Below, in pieces: positions 20,873 to 33,783 of a stretch of DNA of 64,000 bases (positions are counted from its first letter, which is position 1; the number at the start of each line of letters is the position of its first letter). Both the position numbers and the translations under genes were made by a program. Under the pieces are notes generated by a model. The model had not been told where the DNA came from and did no database searches. It saw only the letters and a list, made by a program, of their open reading frames with translations. Source of the DNA: Streptosporangiales bacterium. GTDB taxonomy: Bacteria; Actinomycetota; Actinomycetes; Streptosporangiales; WHST01. Where the stretch lies: the NCBI GenBank assembly GCA_009379825.1, contig WHTA01000012.1, positions 47,421 to 111,420 of the forward strand, in the 5' to 3' direction.

Positions 20873-20906
20873 GCGTTAGAGACTAACAATTGTTAGCGAC
20901 TAACGC
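20873..20906. promoter_or_regulatory. nested palindromic operator of the TetR-exporter operon
   Basis: A perfect 14-bp palindrome CTAACAATTGTTAG (20883-20896) is flanked by an outer inverted pair GCGTTAG (20873-20879) and CTAACGC (20900-20906). Each GTTAG/CTAAC half therefore occurs twice, suiting two TetR dimers. It touches the TetR start codon and the last base of the preceding gene's stop. Confidence 0.85.
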
Positions 20907-21514
20907 TAGGACTCCTTCGGCAGCCGGCCCATCAGGTAGAACTCCTCGTTCGGCGCGATGGCGGCGAAGTGCGCCAGCCGGTTCGAGAGCGCGAACAGCG
21001 CGGTGATCGACCCGATGTCCCAGATGTCGTCGTCGGTGAACCCGTACGCCGCCAGCTCGGCCTGGTCGTCCGCGGTCACCTCCGCCGGGCGCACCGCCAG
21101 CTTCACCGCGAAGCCGAGCATCGCCCGCTGCCTGTCGTCCAGCTCCGCCTTGCGCCAGTCGGTCGCGACCTGGTCGGCGATCCGCGGGTTGCGGCTGCGG
21201 ATGCGCGCGATGGCCCCGTGCGCGACGACGCAGTAGAGACAGTCGTTCTCGGCACTCGTGGCCACCACGATCAGCTCGCGGTCCGCCTTGCTGAGCGCCG
21301 GGCTCTCCTTGTCCATCAGCGCGTCGTGGTACGCGAAGAACGCCCGCCACTCCGCCGGCCGGTGCGCCAGCGCGAGGAAGACGTTCGGCACGAACCCGCT
21401 CTTCTCCGCCACCTCGCGCACCCGCTCGGCGAGGTCCGCGGGGAGGTCCTCGACCGCAGGCACGGGGAACCGGCTCACCCCTGCCTGGACGGCCGCGTCC
21501 GTCGAATCCGTCAT
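20906..21514 (-). CDS. peroxidase-related protein of the AhpD/carboxymuconolactone decarboxylase family
   Basis: 202 residues. The AhpD-like core (about residues 45-140) has the redox motif CLYCVVAHG, that is C-x-x-C with a following His, in ELIVVATSAENDCLYC. The length and the layout FPVPAVEDLPADLAERV...SGFVPNVFLALAHRP fit the uncharacterised peroxidase-related subgroup. It probably reduces peroxides using the two cysteines. Its stop overlaps the TetR operator, so transcription from here may read into the TetR operon. Confidence 0.88.
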   Translation of the reverse strand: MTDSTDAAVQAGVSRFPVPAVEDLPADLAERVREVAEKSGFVPNVFLALAHRPAEWRAFFAYHDALMDKESPALSKADRELIVVATSAENDCLYCVVAHGAIARIRSRNPRIADQVATDWRKAELDDRQRAMLGFAVKLAVRPAEVTADDQAELAAYGFTDDDIWDIGSITALFALSNRLAHFAAIAPNEEFYLMGRLPKES

Positions 21515-21535
21515 CTGGCCACTCTAGGCGAACGT

Positions 21536-21573
21536 ACGCGGCCCGCCCCAGCCTTCGCCGGGACGGGCCGCGT
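21536..21573 (-). terminator. hairpin terminator after icd
   Basis: Perfect 10-bp arms ACGCGGCCCG (21536-21545) and CGGGCCGCGT (21564-21573) with an 18-base loop, located 17 bp downstream of the icd stop on its strand and before the peroxidase-related gene start. Confidence 0.75.
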
Positions 21574-21589
21574 GCAGAACGTGTGGTGC

Positions 21590-22804
21590 CTAGCCCCCCA
21601 TCTTCGCCTGCAGGCCCTCGTCCAGCGCCGCGAGGAACTCCTGGGTGGTGAGGAACGGGGTGTCGCCGCCGACGATCAGCGAGAGGTCCTTGGTCATCTT
21701 GCCGTTCTCCACGGCCTCGACGCAGACCTGCTCGAGCGTGCGGGCGAACTCCACCACGGCCGGCGTGTTGTCCAGCTTGCCGCGGTGCTCCAGACCGCGC
21801 GTCCAGGCGAAGATGGACGCGATCGGGTTGGTCGAGGTCGGCTTGCCCTGCTGGTGCTGGCGGTAGTGCCTGGTGACCGTGCCGTGCGCGGCCTCCGCCT
21901 CCACCTTGCCGTCGGACGTCATGAGCACGCTGGTCATCAGGCCGAGCGAGCCGAAGCCCTGCGCGACGGTGTCGGACTGCACGTCACCGTCGTAGTTCTT
22001 GCACGCCCAGACGTAGCCGCCTTCCTGCTTCATCGCCTGCGCGACCATGTCGTCGATCAGCCGGTGCTCGTAGGTGAGGCCGTTCTTCTTGAACTCCTCG
22101 GCGAACTCGTTCTCGAACACCTCGGCGAAGAGGTCCTTGAAGCGCCCGTCGTACGCCTTGAGGATGGTGTTCTTCGTGGACATGTAGACCGGGTAGCCGC
22201 GCTCCAGGCCGTACTTGAACGAGGCGCGCGCGAACTCGCGGATCGACTCGTCGAAGTTGTACATGCCCATCGTGACGCCGCCGCCTGGGAACTTCGCGAC
22301 CTCGAACTCCATCGGCTCGCTGCCGTCGTCCGGCGTGTACGTGATGGTCACCGTGCCCGGGCCGGGCACCACGAAGTCGGTCGCCTTGTACTGGTCGCCG
22401 TGCGCGTGGCGGCCGATGATGATCGGCTTCGTCCAGCCGGGTACCAGCCGCGGGATGTTGGAGACCACGATCGGCTCACGGAAGACGACACCGCCGAGGA
22501 TGTTGCGGATGGTGCCGTTCGGCGACCGCCACATCTTCTTCAGGCCGAACTCCTCCACCCGCGCCTCGTCCGGCGTGATGGTGGCGCACTTCACGCCGAC
22601 GCCGTGCCGCTGGATCGCGTGCGCCGCATCCACGGTCACCTGGTCGTCGGTGACGTCCCGGTTCTCGATGCCGAGGTCGTAGTACTCGAGCTCCACGTCC
22701 AGGTACGGGTGGATCAGGCGTTCCTTGATGAACTGCCAGATGATCCTGGTCATCTCGTCGCCGTCGAGCTCGACGATGGCGTTCTCGACCTTGATCTTGG
22801 TCAT
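21590..22804 (-). CDS. icd: NADP-dependent isocitrate dehydrogenase
   Basis: 404 residues, homodimeric eukaryote-like type II enzyme rather than the monomeric form. Landmarks: [19 protein letters not shown] and [20 protein letters not shown] (substrate Ser and Arg), [20 protein letters not shown] (metal-binding Asp residues) and [12 protein letters not shown] (cofactor site). It oxidises isocitrate to 2-oxoglutarate and makes NADPH. Next to mdh in the same direction, 49 bp apart; a terminator follows. A conserved actinobacterial TCA block. Confidence 0.97.
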   Translation of the reverse strand: MTKIKVENAIVELDGDEMTRIIWQFIKERLIHPYLDVELEYYDLGIENRDVTDDQVTVDAAHAIQRHGVGVKCATITPDEARVEEFGLKKMWRSPNGTIRNILGGVVFREPIVVSNIPRLVPGWTKPIIIGRHAHGDQYKATDFVVPGPGTVTITYTPDDGSEPMEFEVAKFPGGGVTMGMYNFDESIREFARASFKYGLERGYPVYMSTKNTILKAYDGRFKDLFAEVFENEFAEEFKKNGLTYEHRLIDDMVAQAMKQEGGYVWACKNYDGDVQSDTVAQGFGSLGLMTSVLMTSDGKVEAEAAHGTVTRHYRQHQQGKPTSTNPIASIFAWTRGLEHRGKLDNTPAVVEFARTLEQVCVEAVENGKMTKDLSLIVGGDTPFLTTQEFLAALDEGLQAKMGG

Positions 22805-22853
22805 GCGGCGTTTCCTTCTTCCTGCCTGTTCGCGTCTCGTGGACGCCTGCGAC

Positions 22854-23810
22854 CTAGAGGTCCTGGACGTCGGCCTGCTTCGCGCGGACGGCCTCGGCGG
22901 CCTCGCGCAGCCCGGCGAGCTCGGTCTCGCTGAGGTCGCGCTCGACGACCTTGCGTACGCCGGCGCGGCCGAGCTCGGCCTCGACGCCCAGGTACACGCC
23001 CTCGATGCCGTACTCGCCCTGCACCCAGGCGCACACCGGCATGACCGCGCCGGAGTCCTCGACGACCGCGCGAGCCATCCGCGCGGCCGCGGCGGAAGGC
23101 GCGATGTACGCCGAGCCGGTCTTCAGCAGCGCGACGACCTCGGCGCCCCCGTCGCGGGTGCGCTGCACCAGCTCCTCGATCTTGTCCGCAGGCAGCACCT
23201 CGGCCAGCGGCTTGCCGTCGACGGAGCACGCGCTCGGCACCGGGACCATGGTGTCGCCGTGCGAGCCGAGGGTGAGGGTGGTGACCGAGCTCAGCGGCAC
23301 ACCGAGCTCCTCGGCCACGTTGTGGGTGAAGCGTGCGGTGTCGAGCATGCCCGCCTGGCCGAGCACCCGGTTCTTCGGGAAGCCGGTGGCGATCTGCGCG
23401 AGCGCGGTCATCTCGTCGAGCGGGTTCGAGACCACGATCACGACGGCTTCTGGCGCGTGCTTCGCGACGTTCTCCGCGACCTGCCTGACGATCTTGGCGT
23501 TGGTGTCGATCAGGTCCATCCGGCTCATGCCGGGCTTGCGCGGCAGGCCCGCGGTGATCACCACCACGTCGGCGCCCGCGATGGCCTCGTAGCCGTCGCC
23601 GTCGGCCGTCGTGGTCTGGCCGACGACCTTCGTCTCGAAGCCCTCGATCGACCTGGACTGGTTGATGTCGAGGGCGAGCCCGGCCGGCCGACCCTCGATG
23701 ATGTCGGTGAGTACGACCGTCTCGAAGACGTCGTACTCGGCAAGCCGCTGCGCCGTCGTCGAGCCGTAGAACCCGGCTCCTACGACCGCGACCTTGCCCT
23801 TGCGCGCCAT
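22854..23810 (-). CDS. mdh: malate dehydrogenase, LDH-like type
   Basis: 318 residues. NAD+ fold [15 protein letters not shown] with acidic TDI (about residues 29-31) selecting NAD+. Malate specificity is shown by Arg in [14 protein letters not shown], where lactate enzymes have Gln. SNPLDEM and catalytic His in [13 protein letters not shown] complete the site. It interconverts malate and oxaloacetate. A small stem-loop (GCCGGG/CCCGGC, 23832-23850) lies in its untranslated leader. Upstream partner is the DUF3017 gene. Confidence 0.97.
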   Translation of the reverse strand: MARKGKVAVVGAGFYGSTTAQRLAEYDVFETVVLTDIIEGRPAGLALDINQSRSIEGFETKVVGQTTTADGDGYEAIAGADVVVITAGLPRKPGMSRMDLIDTNAKIVRQVAENVAKHAPEAVVIVVSNPLDEMTALAQIATGFPKNRVLGQAGMLDTARFTHNVAEELGVPLSSVTTLTLGSHGDTMVPVPSACSVDGKPLAEVLPADKIEELVQRTRDGGAEVVALLKTGSAYIAPSAAAARMARAVVEDSGAVMPVCAWVQGEYGIEGVYLGVEAELGRAGVRKVVERDLSETELAGLREAAEAVRAKQADVQDL

Positions 23811-23937
23811 GGCTCGCCTCCTCGCCAGCGTGCCGGGTACCGGTCCCGGCGAAATCTCGTCATCAAGATATGTCTGGTGCCGAGGTTACCCCTTCCCGGC
23901 CTCCCAGACCGGGTCGCCCCTGCCGTTGTGGCCGGCC

Positions 23938-24279
23938 TCACTGGCCGCCCGGATGCGGGACGACGACGGTGATGATGGCCAGTGCCAGGCCGAGGATCAA
24001 CAGGCTCAGCACGTCGACCACCCGGCTGCGTACGGCCAGTAGCCCCACCGTACGTTCCGGCAGCACGATCCGAAGGAACGCGGCGAGGCAGACGAACACA
24101 GCCACGATCATCGACCCTTGCTTGAAGTCGACCAGCCCCAGATAGGCCAGCCCGCCGCCGATGCCGAGGCAGACGGTGAGGAGCGGCCATTCCCTGAACC
24201 CGCGACGGCGGGCCACCACCGGCCGGGACGCGACCTCGGGCTGCGTACCCTCCACGTCGTCGGAGTCGTGGACGGTCAT
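23938..24279 (-). CDS. DUF3017 membrane protein
   Basis: 113 residues from ATG 24279. A cytosolic start of about 35 residues is followed by three hydrophobic segments (about 36-54, 58-74, 86-106). I recognise it as the small DUF3017 protein that precedes mdh in actinomycetes, often with folD before it. folD is not here. Function unknown. Confidence 0.8.
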   Translation of the reverse strand: MTVHDSDDVEGTQPEVASRPVVARRRGFREWPLLTVCLGIGGGLAYLGLVDFKQGSMIVAVFVCLAAFLRIVLPERTVGLLAVRSRVVDVLSLLILGLALAIITVVVPHPGGQ

Positions 24280-24329
24280 GTCACCTGTTCTCTCGTCTGC
24301 TCGGACACCTGAGCAAACGCTACCGCCAG

Positions 24330-24358
24330 CCCGGGTGGACACCACCGGCCCACCCGGG
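24330..24358 (-). terminator. hairpin terminator after citrate synthase
   Basis: Perfect 9-bp arms CCCGGGTGG (24330-24338) and CCACCCGGG (24350-24358), 11-base loop, 14 bases past the citrate synthase stop. It separates that gene from the DUF3017-mdh-icd unit. Confidence 0.8.
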
Positions 24359-24372
24359 ATGCACCGACGCGA

Positions 24373-25494
24373 CTAACGGTCGCCCAGCGGCACGAACTTG
24401 CGGTCGTGCTCGCCGATGTACTCGCTCTCCGGGCGGATCAGTCTGTTGTCCGCATGCTGTTCGAGCACGTGTGCCGTCCAGCCCGCCATCCTGCTCACCG
24501 AGAAGACCGACGTGAACAGGTCGGTGGGGATACCCAGGTAGTGGTAGACGCTCGCGGCGAAGAAGTCGACGTTCGGGTACAGACCCTTGGTCTCGAGTAC
24601 GACCTCTTCCATCCGCTTCGACATCCGGTAGTACCTGTCGTCCCCGTGGATGCCGGCGAGCTCCTCGGACATCGAACGCAGGTGCGTCGCGCGCGGGTCC
24701 TCCACCTTGTAGACCCGGTGCCCGAAGCCGGAGATCTTGTTGCCCGCGCCCAGCTCGGCGTTGGTCCACTCCTCGACCTTGTCGACACTGCCGATCTTGT
24801 CCAGGTTCGCCATCACGGCCTCGTTGGCGCCGCCGTGCAACGGACCCTTGAGCGCGCCGATGGCGCCCACGATCGCGGAGTGCATGTCGGACAACGTCGC
24901 CGCGATCACACGCGCGGTGAACGTGGACGCGTTCATCGTGTGGTCGGCGTGCATGACCAAGCACGAGTCGAAGATCTCGATCTCGCGCTGCTCCGGCCGC
25001 CGGCCGGTGATCTGCAGCAGGAAGTTGCCCGCGATGCCCAGCTCCGGGTCGGCATCCTGCGCCGTCTCGCCGCGCCGTGCCGCGTGGTACTTCGCGACGA
25101 GCACCGGCTGCTGTGCCACCAGGCGCACGGCCTTGCGGTGCTCTGCCTTCGCGTCGCCTGCCCCCTTGTCCGGGTCCCCCGCCGATCCCAGCGACACCAA
25201 CGTGCGCAGGGCCTCCATCGGCGCGGCCGCACGGGCCACTTCCTCGATGTTGTCCTCGACGATCGCACCGAGCGTCCGAGCCTCGGTCAGCTCCTCGCGC
25301 AGTTCGTCGAGCTGCTGCCGGTTCGGCAGGTCGCCGCTCTGGAGCAGGTAGACGCACTCCTCGAACGAGATACGTTCGGCGATGTCATGGATGTCGTAAC
25401 CGCGGTAGACCAGCTTTCCCACCTGGCCGTCGATGTCGCTCAATGCGGTAGACGCCGCGACGATGTCGGCTAGACCCTTCGACTCGTCCGCCAT
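24373..25494 (-). CDS. gltA: citrate synthase
   Basis: 373 residues from ATG 25494, seven bases after GGAGGG. Catalytic residues are His in GPLHGGANEAV, His in GFGHRVYK and Asp in YPNVDFFAAS. The short form is shared with 2-methylcitrate synthases, so propionyl-CoA use cannot be excluded. The neighbouring icd and mdh and absence of prpB/prpD favour the TCA role. Its own terminator follows, so it is a single-gene unit. Confidence 0.94.
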   Translation of the reverse strand: MADESKGLADIVAASTALSDIDGQVGKLVYRGYDIHDIAERISFEECVYLLQSGDLPNRQQLDELREELTEARTLGAIVEDNIEEVARAAAPMEALRTLVSLGSAGDPDKGAGDAKAEHRKAVRLVAQQPVLVAKYHAARRGETAQDADPELGIAGNFLLQITGRRPEQREIEIFDSCLVMHADHTMNASTFTARVIAATLSDMHSAIVGAIGALKGPLHGGANEAVMANLDKIGSVDKVEEWTNAELGAGNKISGFGHRVYKVEDPRATHLRSMSEELAGIHGDDRYYRMSKRMEEVVLETKGLYPNVDFFAASVYHYLGIPTDLFTSVFSVSRMAGWTAHVLEQHADNRLIRPESEYIGEHDRKFVPLGDR

Positions 25495-25879
25495 TCGCAC
25501 TCCCTCCGGTCACTGACCACGACTTGCACTCCCGCACCGGTGGTTCGCACCGGTCCGGAGTCGTCGCGTCGTCCGGTCAGGCAACCCTCGTTGGTTGGTA
25601 CCTCTGCCCCGATCGCACGCGGAACTCTCGGAGATTCCGACCCTACCCGCTGGTATACGCCGGAGTGCAGACCCAACTCGCGCGGGTTACCGCCGATCTC
25701 GCCGCTTCGTGAACGCAATGTGACCGCCCCTGAACTGGTGAGTTCCGGTGCGATGGACGGATACCGCGCCGACGTCTCATCTGGTGGGCGGGGCCCGTAG
25801 CCAAGATCACACCGCCGCTACTACTGATCGCAGCCGCCCGGTAGCACGAGTGGCGCCGGGGTGCCCGCCATGTGGGAAG
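25495..25879. other. 385-bp intergenic region upstream of citrate synthase
   Basis: Holds the citrate synthase promoter (minus strand) and the downstream flank of the pentapeptide gene. GCACCGGT occurs twice, about 16 bp apart near 25533-25556, a possible binding repeat. I see no RNA gene, terminator-grade hairpin or convincing small gene. Confidence 0.55.
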
Positions 25880-26488
25880 TCAGCCGTCCCAGTCGACGTC
25901 CGCGCCGTGGCACATGGCGAGCTGCACCGCCTGCGTGGCGTCCAGCCGGACGTCGGTGAGCTCGATCGCGGTGAGGTCGACGCCGTGCAGCCGGGCACCG
26001 CGCAGGTCAGCGCCGCGCAGCTTCGTGTCGTGGAACGTGGCCTTCTCCAGGTCCGCGCCGGCGAGGACGGTGGTGCCCAGGTTCGCGCCGGTGAAGTCCG
26101 TGTCGCGCAGCCGCACGCCGGTGAGGTCGAGGCCGCGCAGGTCCTGGTACCGCAGCGACACGAACGACCAGTCGCCGCCGACCACGGTCAACGGGCGCAG
26201 CACGGCCGTCTCCTCGAAGGTCGACCCGGTCAGCTTGCAGCCGCGCAGCGTCGCGCCGAACAACGACGAGCCGCGGAACCGGCAGCGCAGGAACGCGGCG
26301 TCGGTCCAGGTGGAGCTGTTCAGCCGCACCTCGGTGAGGTCGCACTCCTCGAACACGCACGCGGTGGCCGTCACCTCTTCCAGGCTCGCGCCCGTGAGGT
26401 CGCAGTCGACGAACCGCCGGCCGTCGAGGTCGGCGCCGTACCAGTCGACGTACCGCAGGTCGGCGCCGATCTCGCCCTCGTCGGTCAC
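25880..26488 (-). CDS. pentapeptide-repeat protein
   Basis: 202 residues, GTG start overlapping the previous stop (GTGA). A(D/N)LxX-type five-residue repeats fill most of the protein: DLTGASLEEV, GSSLFGATLRGCKL, DLRGLDLTGVRLRDTDFTGA, GADLRGARLHGVDL. Such repeats fold as a right-handed quadrilateral beta-helix. A break near residues 95-115 (VVGGDWSFVSLRYQ) splits two helical blocks, as in SV2A/McbG-like proteins. Cytosolic; no signal. Role unknown, with gyrase protection only one possibility in the family. Confidence 0.9.
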   Translation of the reverse strand: MTDEGEIGADLRYVDWYGADLDGRRFVDCDLTGASLEEVTATACVFEECDLTEVRLNSSTWTDAAFLRCRFRGSSLFGATLRGCKLTGSTFEETAVLRPLTVVGGDWSFVSLRYQDLRGLDLTGVRLRDTDFTGANLGTTVLAGADLEKATFHDTKLRGADLRGARLHGVDLTAIELTDVRLDATQAVQLAMCHGADVDWDG

Positions 26489-27132
26489 CGGCGGTCCGCA
26501 TTGGTCAGGATCCTGCGCGCGATGCCCGCATAGTCGAGCACGAGGCCGTCGTCGTCGAAGACGATCTCCGCGGTGAAGCCGTCGTCGAGCCCGTCGAACT
26601 GCACCACCTGGCCCTCGGGCGCGGCGCCCATCACCGTGTAGCGCTGGCGCGACGGGCGCACCTGGAGGTCGGGGAGCGAGACCCACGCCATCACCAGGTC
26701 CACGGACGCGCCGTCGTCGACCAACCGGTGCCGCAGCAGCGGCAGCGTGTTGAACAACGGCGAGACCTCGACGTCCGGGTCGACCGCCTCGGCGATCGCC
26801 TCGGCGTCACCGCCAGGCGGCGGGAACGCACATTCCCCCTCCGCCGCCGTGGTCAGCTGCCAACCCGCGGACGCCGAACGCCGCAGCTCGAGCGTGCGCG
26901 ACCAGCCCGAGCCGGTCACCGTCAACGACAGCTCGGTGGTGGCCAGGTCGGCGTCGGTGACCAGCCGGTAGTCCAGCCGGTACGGCTCAGGGTCGGTGCC
27001 GAGCGCGACCCCCGACGCGCTCAACCCCTCGCCGGTACGCCGGACCTCGGCGAACTCCGTGCCCGCCGGGTCGTCCTTCGCCCAACCGACGAACGTGTGC
27101 CGCTCCGCCGTCTCTTCGATGGTGACAGCCAT
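26485..27132 (-). CDS. putative glycolipid-binding family protein
   Basis: 215 residues, start ATG 27132 close behind GGAGGG. The layout fits the putative glycolipid-binding family (PA1994-like double beta-barrel): WSRTLELRRSASAGWQLTT, DPDVEVSPLFNTLPLLRHRL (the family NTLP motif) and LPDLQVRPSRQRYTVMG. No signal peptide is seen, so it is cytosolic. Translationally coupled to the pentapeptide gene. Ligand unproven. Confidence 0.78.
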   Translation of the reverse strand: MAVTIEETAERHTFVGWAKDDPAGTEFAEVRRTGEGLSASGVALGTDPEPYRLDYRLVTDADLATTELSLTVTGSGWSRTLELRRSASAGWQLTTAAEGECAFPPPGGDAEAIAEAVDPDVEVSPLFNTLPLLRHRLVDDGASVDLVMAWVSLPDLQVRPSRQRYTVMGAAPEGQVVQFDGLDDGFTAEIVFDDDGLVLDYAGIARRILTNADRR

Positions 27133-27158
27133 GTCCCTCCATCGCAGGTCAGTGTTCT

Positions 27159-27884
27159 CTACTGGGTGGCGATGGCCAACCGGGCGCGCAGCGCGGCGAC
27201 CGCATCCGCGTCGCCCTCAGGGCGCACCGCCTCGTACGGCACCCGGCCCCACAGCCAGAGCAGCAGCTGGGTCGGTGGTGCCGCCAGGTCGGCCGGCCCC
27301 GCCCCGGCCGGCTCGTCGGTCACGGTGACCTCATCGGGCGCGAGCTCCACCAGCCACGCACGATCGCCACCGGCCACCCGCACCTGCCTGGCGCGGCCCG
27401 GCTGTGGCTCCTCGGACCAGTCGCCCGCGACCATCACGTGCAGCACCTCGTCCACACCGTCGACGGCCAGGTCGTCGGGCACCGGCCCGTGCTCCCCGAC
27501 CGCCTCCTCGGCGTCGACCCTGTGCACCGCGGTCTCCTGCGCCATCCGCCGGTACCAGAAGCCCACCGTCTGGTCCGGTGGGAACCAGGTGAACGAGGGC
27601 GCGGCCGGGCCGCGTTCCTCGAGCTCGGCGAGCAGCTCGTCGCGGGTGCGTACGAGCCAGTCCACCGGGTCGGCCGCCGGTGGTTCCGGCGGCCACGGCG
27701 ACGGTTGCCGAAGTTCCCGCATGCACGTGACCTTGTGGGCGTAGACCATCGCCACGTGCTCCACCAGGTCTCGCAGCGTCCAGCCGGGGCAGGACGGCAC
27801 GGCCGGGTCCAACCGGTCGCGCGCGACCTGGATCAGGCGATCGGAGTCGGCCCGCAACAGCTGCAGGTAACGAGCGGGTTCCAT
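27159..27884 (-). CDS. maleylpyruvate isomerase family, mycothiol-dependent enzyme
   Basis: 241 residues with the DinB-like four-helix fold. CPGWTLRDLVEHVAMVYAHK (about residues 32-51) and RMAQETAVHRVDAEEAVG (about 113-130) supply the three metal-site histidines. Mycothiol-dependent members use the actinobacterial thiol for isomerisation, conjugation or detoxification. A C-terminal sterol-carrier-like region (about 160-235) includes PPTQLLLWLWGR. Substrate unknown. Divergent from the AIM24 gene across a 119-bp region holding a small CCACGA/TCGTGG stem (27927-27944). Confidence 0.9.
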   Translation of the reverse strand: MEPARYLQLLRADSDRLIQVARDRLDPAVPSCPGWTLRDLVEHVAMVYAHKVTCMRELRQPSPWPPEPPAADPVDWLVRTRDELLAELEERGPAAPSFTWFPPDQTVGFWYRRMAQETAVHRVDAEEAVGEHGPVPDDLAVDGVDEVLHVMVAGDWSEEPQPGRARQVRVAGGDRAWLVELAPDEVTVTDEPAGAGPADLAAPPTQLLLWLWGRVPYEAVRPEGDADAVAALRARLAIATQ

Positions 27885-28003
27885 GCGCGCCTACGCTACT
27901 TCCCCGCCCCGACACCCGCCCAGACCCCACGACGATCATCGTGGCCGGTAGCTTTCCGTGGTACGGAACGACGAAACGCAACCGACGACGAAGGGGACAC
28001 GGC

Positions 28004-28726
28004 GTGCGCGGCGACATCTTCAACTCCGAGAACACGGTGCAACCGCCCAGCCAGGCCGGGATGTCGCTGCAGAACCCGTACTGCGTGCGGTACGCGGTCA
28101 ACGGCGACATGATGGCCAGGCAGGGCGCGATGGTGGCCTACCGGGGCAACCTGCAGATCCAGACCCAGTCGCAGGGAGTCGGCAAGTTCCTCAAGCGTGC
28201 CGTGACCGGTGAAGGCGTCGCGCTCATGAACGTCTCCGGCCAGGGCGAGATCTGGTTCGCCGACGAGGCGAAGAACGTCTTCGTCGTGGGCATCGACAGC
28301 GGCGACAGTGTCTCCGTCAACGGCAAGAGCGTGCTCGCGTTCGACTCCTCGCTCAACTACGACATCCAGATGGTCAAGGGTGCTGGCATGGTCGGCGGCG
28401 GCCTGTTCAACTGCGTGTTCAACGGCCAGGGCCAGTTGGCCGTCACCGCGCACGGCACCCCGATGGTCATCCCCGTGTCGCCGCAGCTGCCCGTGCTCGT
28501 CGACACCGACGCGGTGATCGCCTGGTCGTCCTCGCTGCAGACGTCCATCAACCGGTCCGAGGGCTTCAAGTCGTTCATGAAGGGCGGCTCGGGCGAGATG
28601 TTCCAGCTGGTGTTGCAGGGCCAGGGTTTCGTCGTGGTGCAGCCGAGCGAGGGCCCGACCGTCCCGGCGGCCAGCAGCGGCAGCAGTGGCGGCGGCGGCA
28701 TCGGCAGCCTCCTCGGCGGCGACTGA
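28004..28726 (+). CDS. AIM24 family protein
   Basis: 240 residues, GTG start with AAGGGG upstream. Beta-rich repeats typical of AIM24/TIGR00266 proteins: NGDMMARQGAMVAYRGNLQI, GEIWFADEAKNVFVVGI, NGQGQLAVTAHGTPMVIPV and VIAWSSSLQTSI. The C-terminus ends in a Gly/Ser tail (SSGSSGGGGIGSLLGG). Bacterial members are soluble oligomers with no established activity. Precedes the amtB operon by 176 bp. Confidence 0.88.
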   Translation: MRGDIFNSENTVQPPSQAGMSLQNPYCVRYAVNGDMMARQGAMVAYRGNLQIQTQSQGVGKFLKRAVTGEGVALMNVSGQGEIWFADEAKNVFVVGIDSGDSVSVNGKSVLAFDSSLNYDIQMVKGAGMVGGGLFNCVFNGQGQLAVTAHGTPMVIPVSPQLPVLVDTDAVIAWSSSLQTSINRSEGFKSFMKGGSGEMFQLVLQGQGFVVVQPSEGPTVPAASSGSSGGGGIGSLLGGD

Positions 28727-28737
28727 AAGCCGCAGCC

Positions 28738-28775
28738 GAAACACCCTCGTAACACGCGGCGCGAATCGGTGAAAC
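28738..28775 (+). promoter_or_regulatory. GlnR-like box upstream of amtB
   Basis: Pentamers lie at exact 11-bp spacing: GAAAC (28738), GTAAC (28749), CGCGA (28760) and GAAAC (28771), each separated by six bases. Actinobacterial GlnR boxes alternate gTnAC and GaAAC with six-base spacers. Three of four positions fit; the third is degenerate. It lies about 130 bp upstream of amtB, the most common GlnR target. Confidence 0.65.
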
Positions 28776-28902
28776 ATCACCGGGGCAGCATCGGTGCTGG
28801 CACCTCGATGACGCGGCGCCGACGATGTCCGAAGGTCCGGTCACCGCCTGCGGCAATGTCCGCCGGTCCAGCACCGGGTCGTGGCAGTAGGGGTTTCGAC
28901 AC

Positions 28903-32974
<4,072 letters not shown>

Positions 32975-32991
32975 CGCCCGCCGGCCGGCGG

Positions 32992-33783
32992 TCAGCGCAG
33001 GGACTTGCGGTTGTACAGCGACCGCGCCCAGAGGTAGCCCGCGGCGCTGAGGGCGACGCACCAGGCGATCGCGAGCAGCCATGCGTTGCCGACCGGCGTG
33101 CCCATCAGCAGCCCGCGTACGGTCTCCATGACCGGCGTGAACGGCTGGTACTCGGCGAACCACCGGAAGGCCGTCGGCATCGAGTCGGTCGGGACGAAGC
33201 CGCTGCCGAGGAACGGCAACAGGATCATCGGCATCGGCAGGTTGCTCGCCGACTCGACGGTCTTGGCCGCCATGCCGAGCGCCACCGACACCCAGGTGAG
33301 CGCGAGCGCCACCAGCACCAGCATGCCCGTCGCGCCCAGCCACTCCAGCGGGCCGGCGGACGGCCGGAAACCGACGAGGAGGGCGACCGCCATGACGACC
33401 ACCAGGGCGAGCATCGTCTGGATCACGGCGCCGAGTACGTGCCCGGTGAGCACCGACGCCCGCGCGATCGCCATGGTGCGGAACCTCGCGACGATGCCCT
33501 CTGTCATGTCCATCGCCACGGCGATCGCCGTGCCCTGCGCCGATCCCGCGACGCCGATCAGCAGCACGCCCGGCACCACGTAGTTCGCGTACTCGGTGCG
33601 GCCGCCGCTGACGCCGCCGAGCCCGGCGCCCATCGTCTCGCCGAACACGTAGACGAACAGCAGCAGGAGGATCACCGGCATACCCATCAAGAGCAACGTC
33701 ATCGACGGGTACCTGATCATGTGCTTCATGTTGCGCCGCAGCATCGTCGCGGAGTCGGCCACCGTGTATTGCAGTGCGCTCAT
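32992..33783 (-). CDS. ABC-2 type permease (DrrB-like)
   Basis: 263 residues, start overlapping the ATPase stop (ATGA). Six helices beginning PSMTLLLMGMPVILLLLFVYV, with YVVPGVLLIGVAGSAQGTAI and FRTMAIARASVLTGHVLG, which is the conserved DrrB/NodJ cytosolic loop. With the ATPase it forms a daunorubicin-resistance type exporter of unknown cargo. Convergent with glnD, 17 bp apart; a GC-rich 14-bp palindrome (32978-32991) lies between. Confidence 0.9.
   Translation of the reverse strand: MSALQYTVADSATMLRRNMKHMIRYPSMTLLLMGMPVILLLLFVYVFGETMGAGLGGVSGGRTEYANYVVPGVLLIGVAGSAQGTAIAVAMDMTEGIVARFRTMAIARASVLTGHVLGAVIQTMLALVVVMAVALLVGFRPSAGPLEWLGATGMLVLVALALTWVSVALGMAAKTVESASNLPMPMILLPFLGSGFVPTDSMPTAFRWFAEYQPFTPVMETVRGLLMGTPVGNAWLLAIAWCVALSAAGYLWARSLYNRKSLR

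Noticed and set aside
25540..25800. An 86-codon frame in the citrate synthase upstream region
   Set aside because: No ribosome site, no motif, and biased composition; treated as non-coding.
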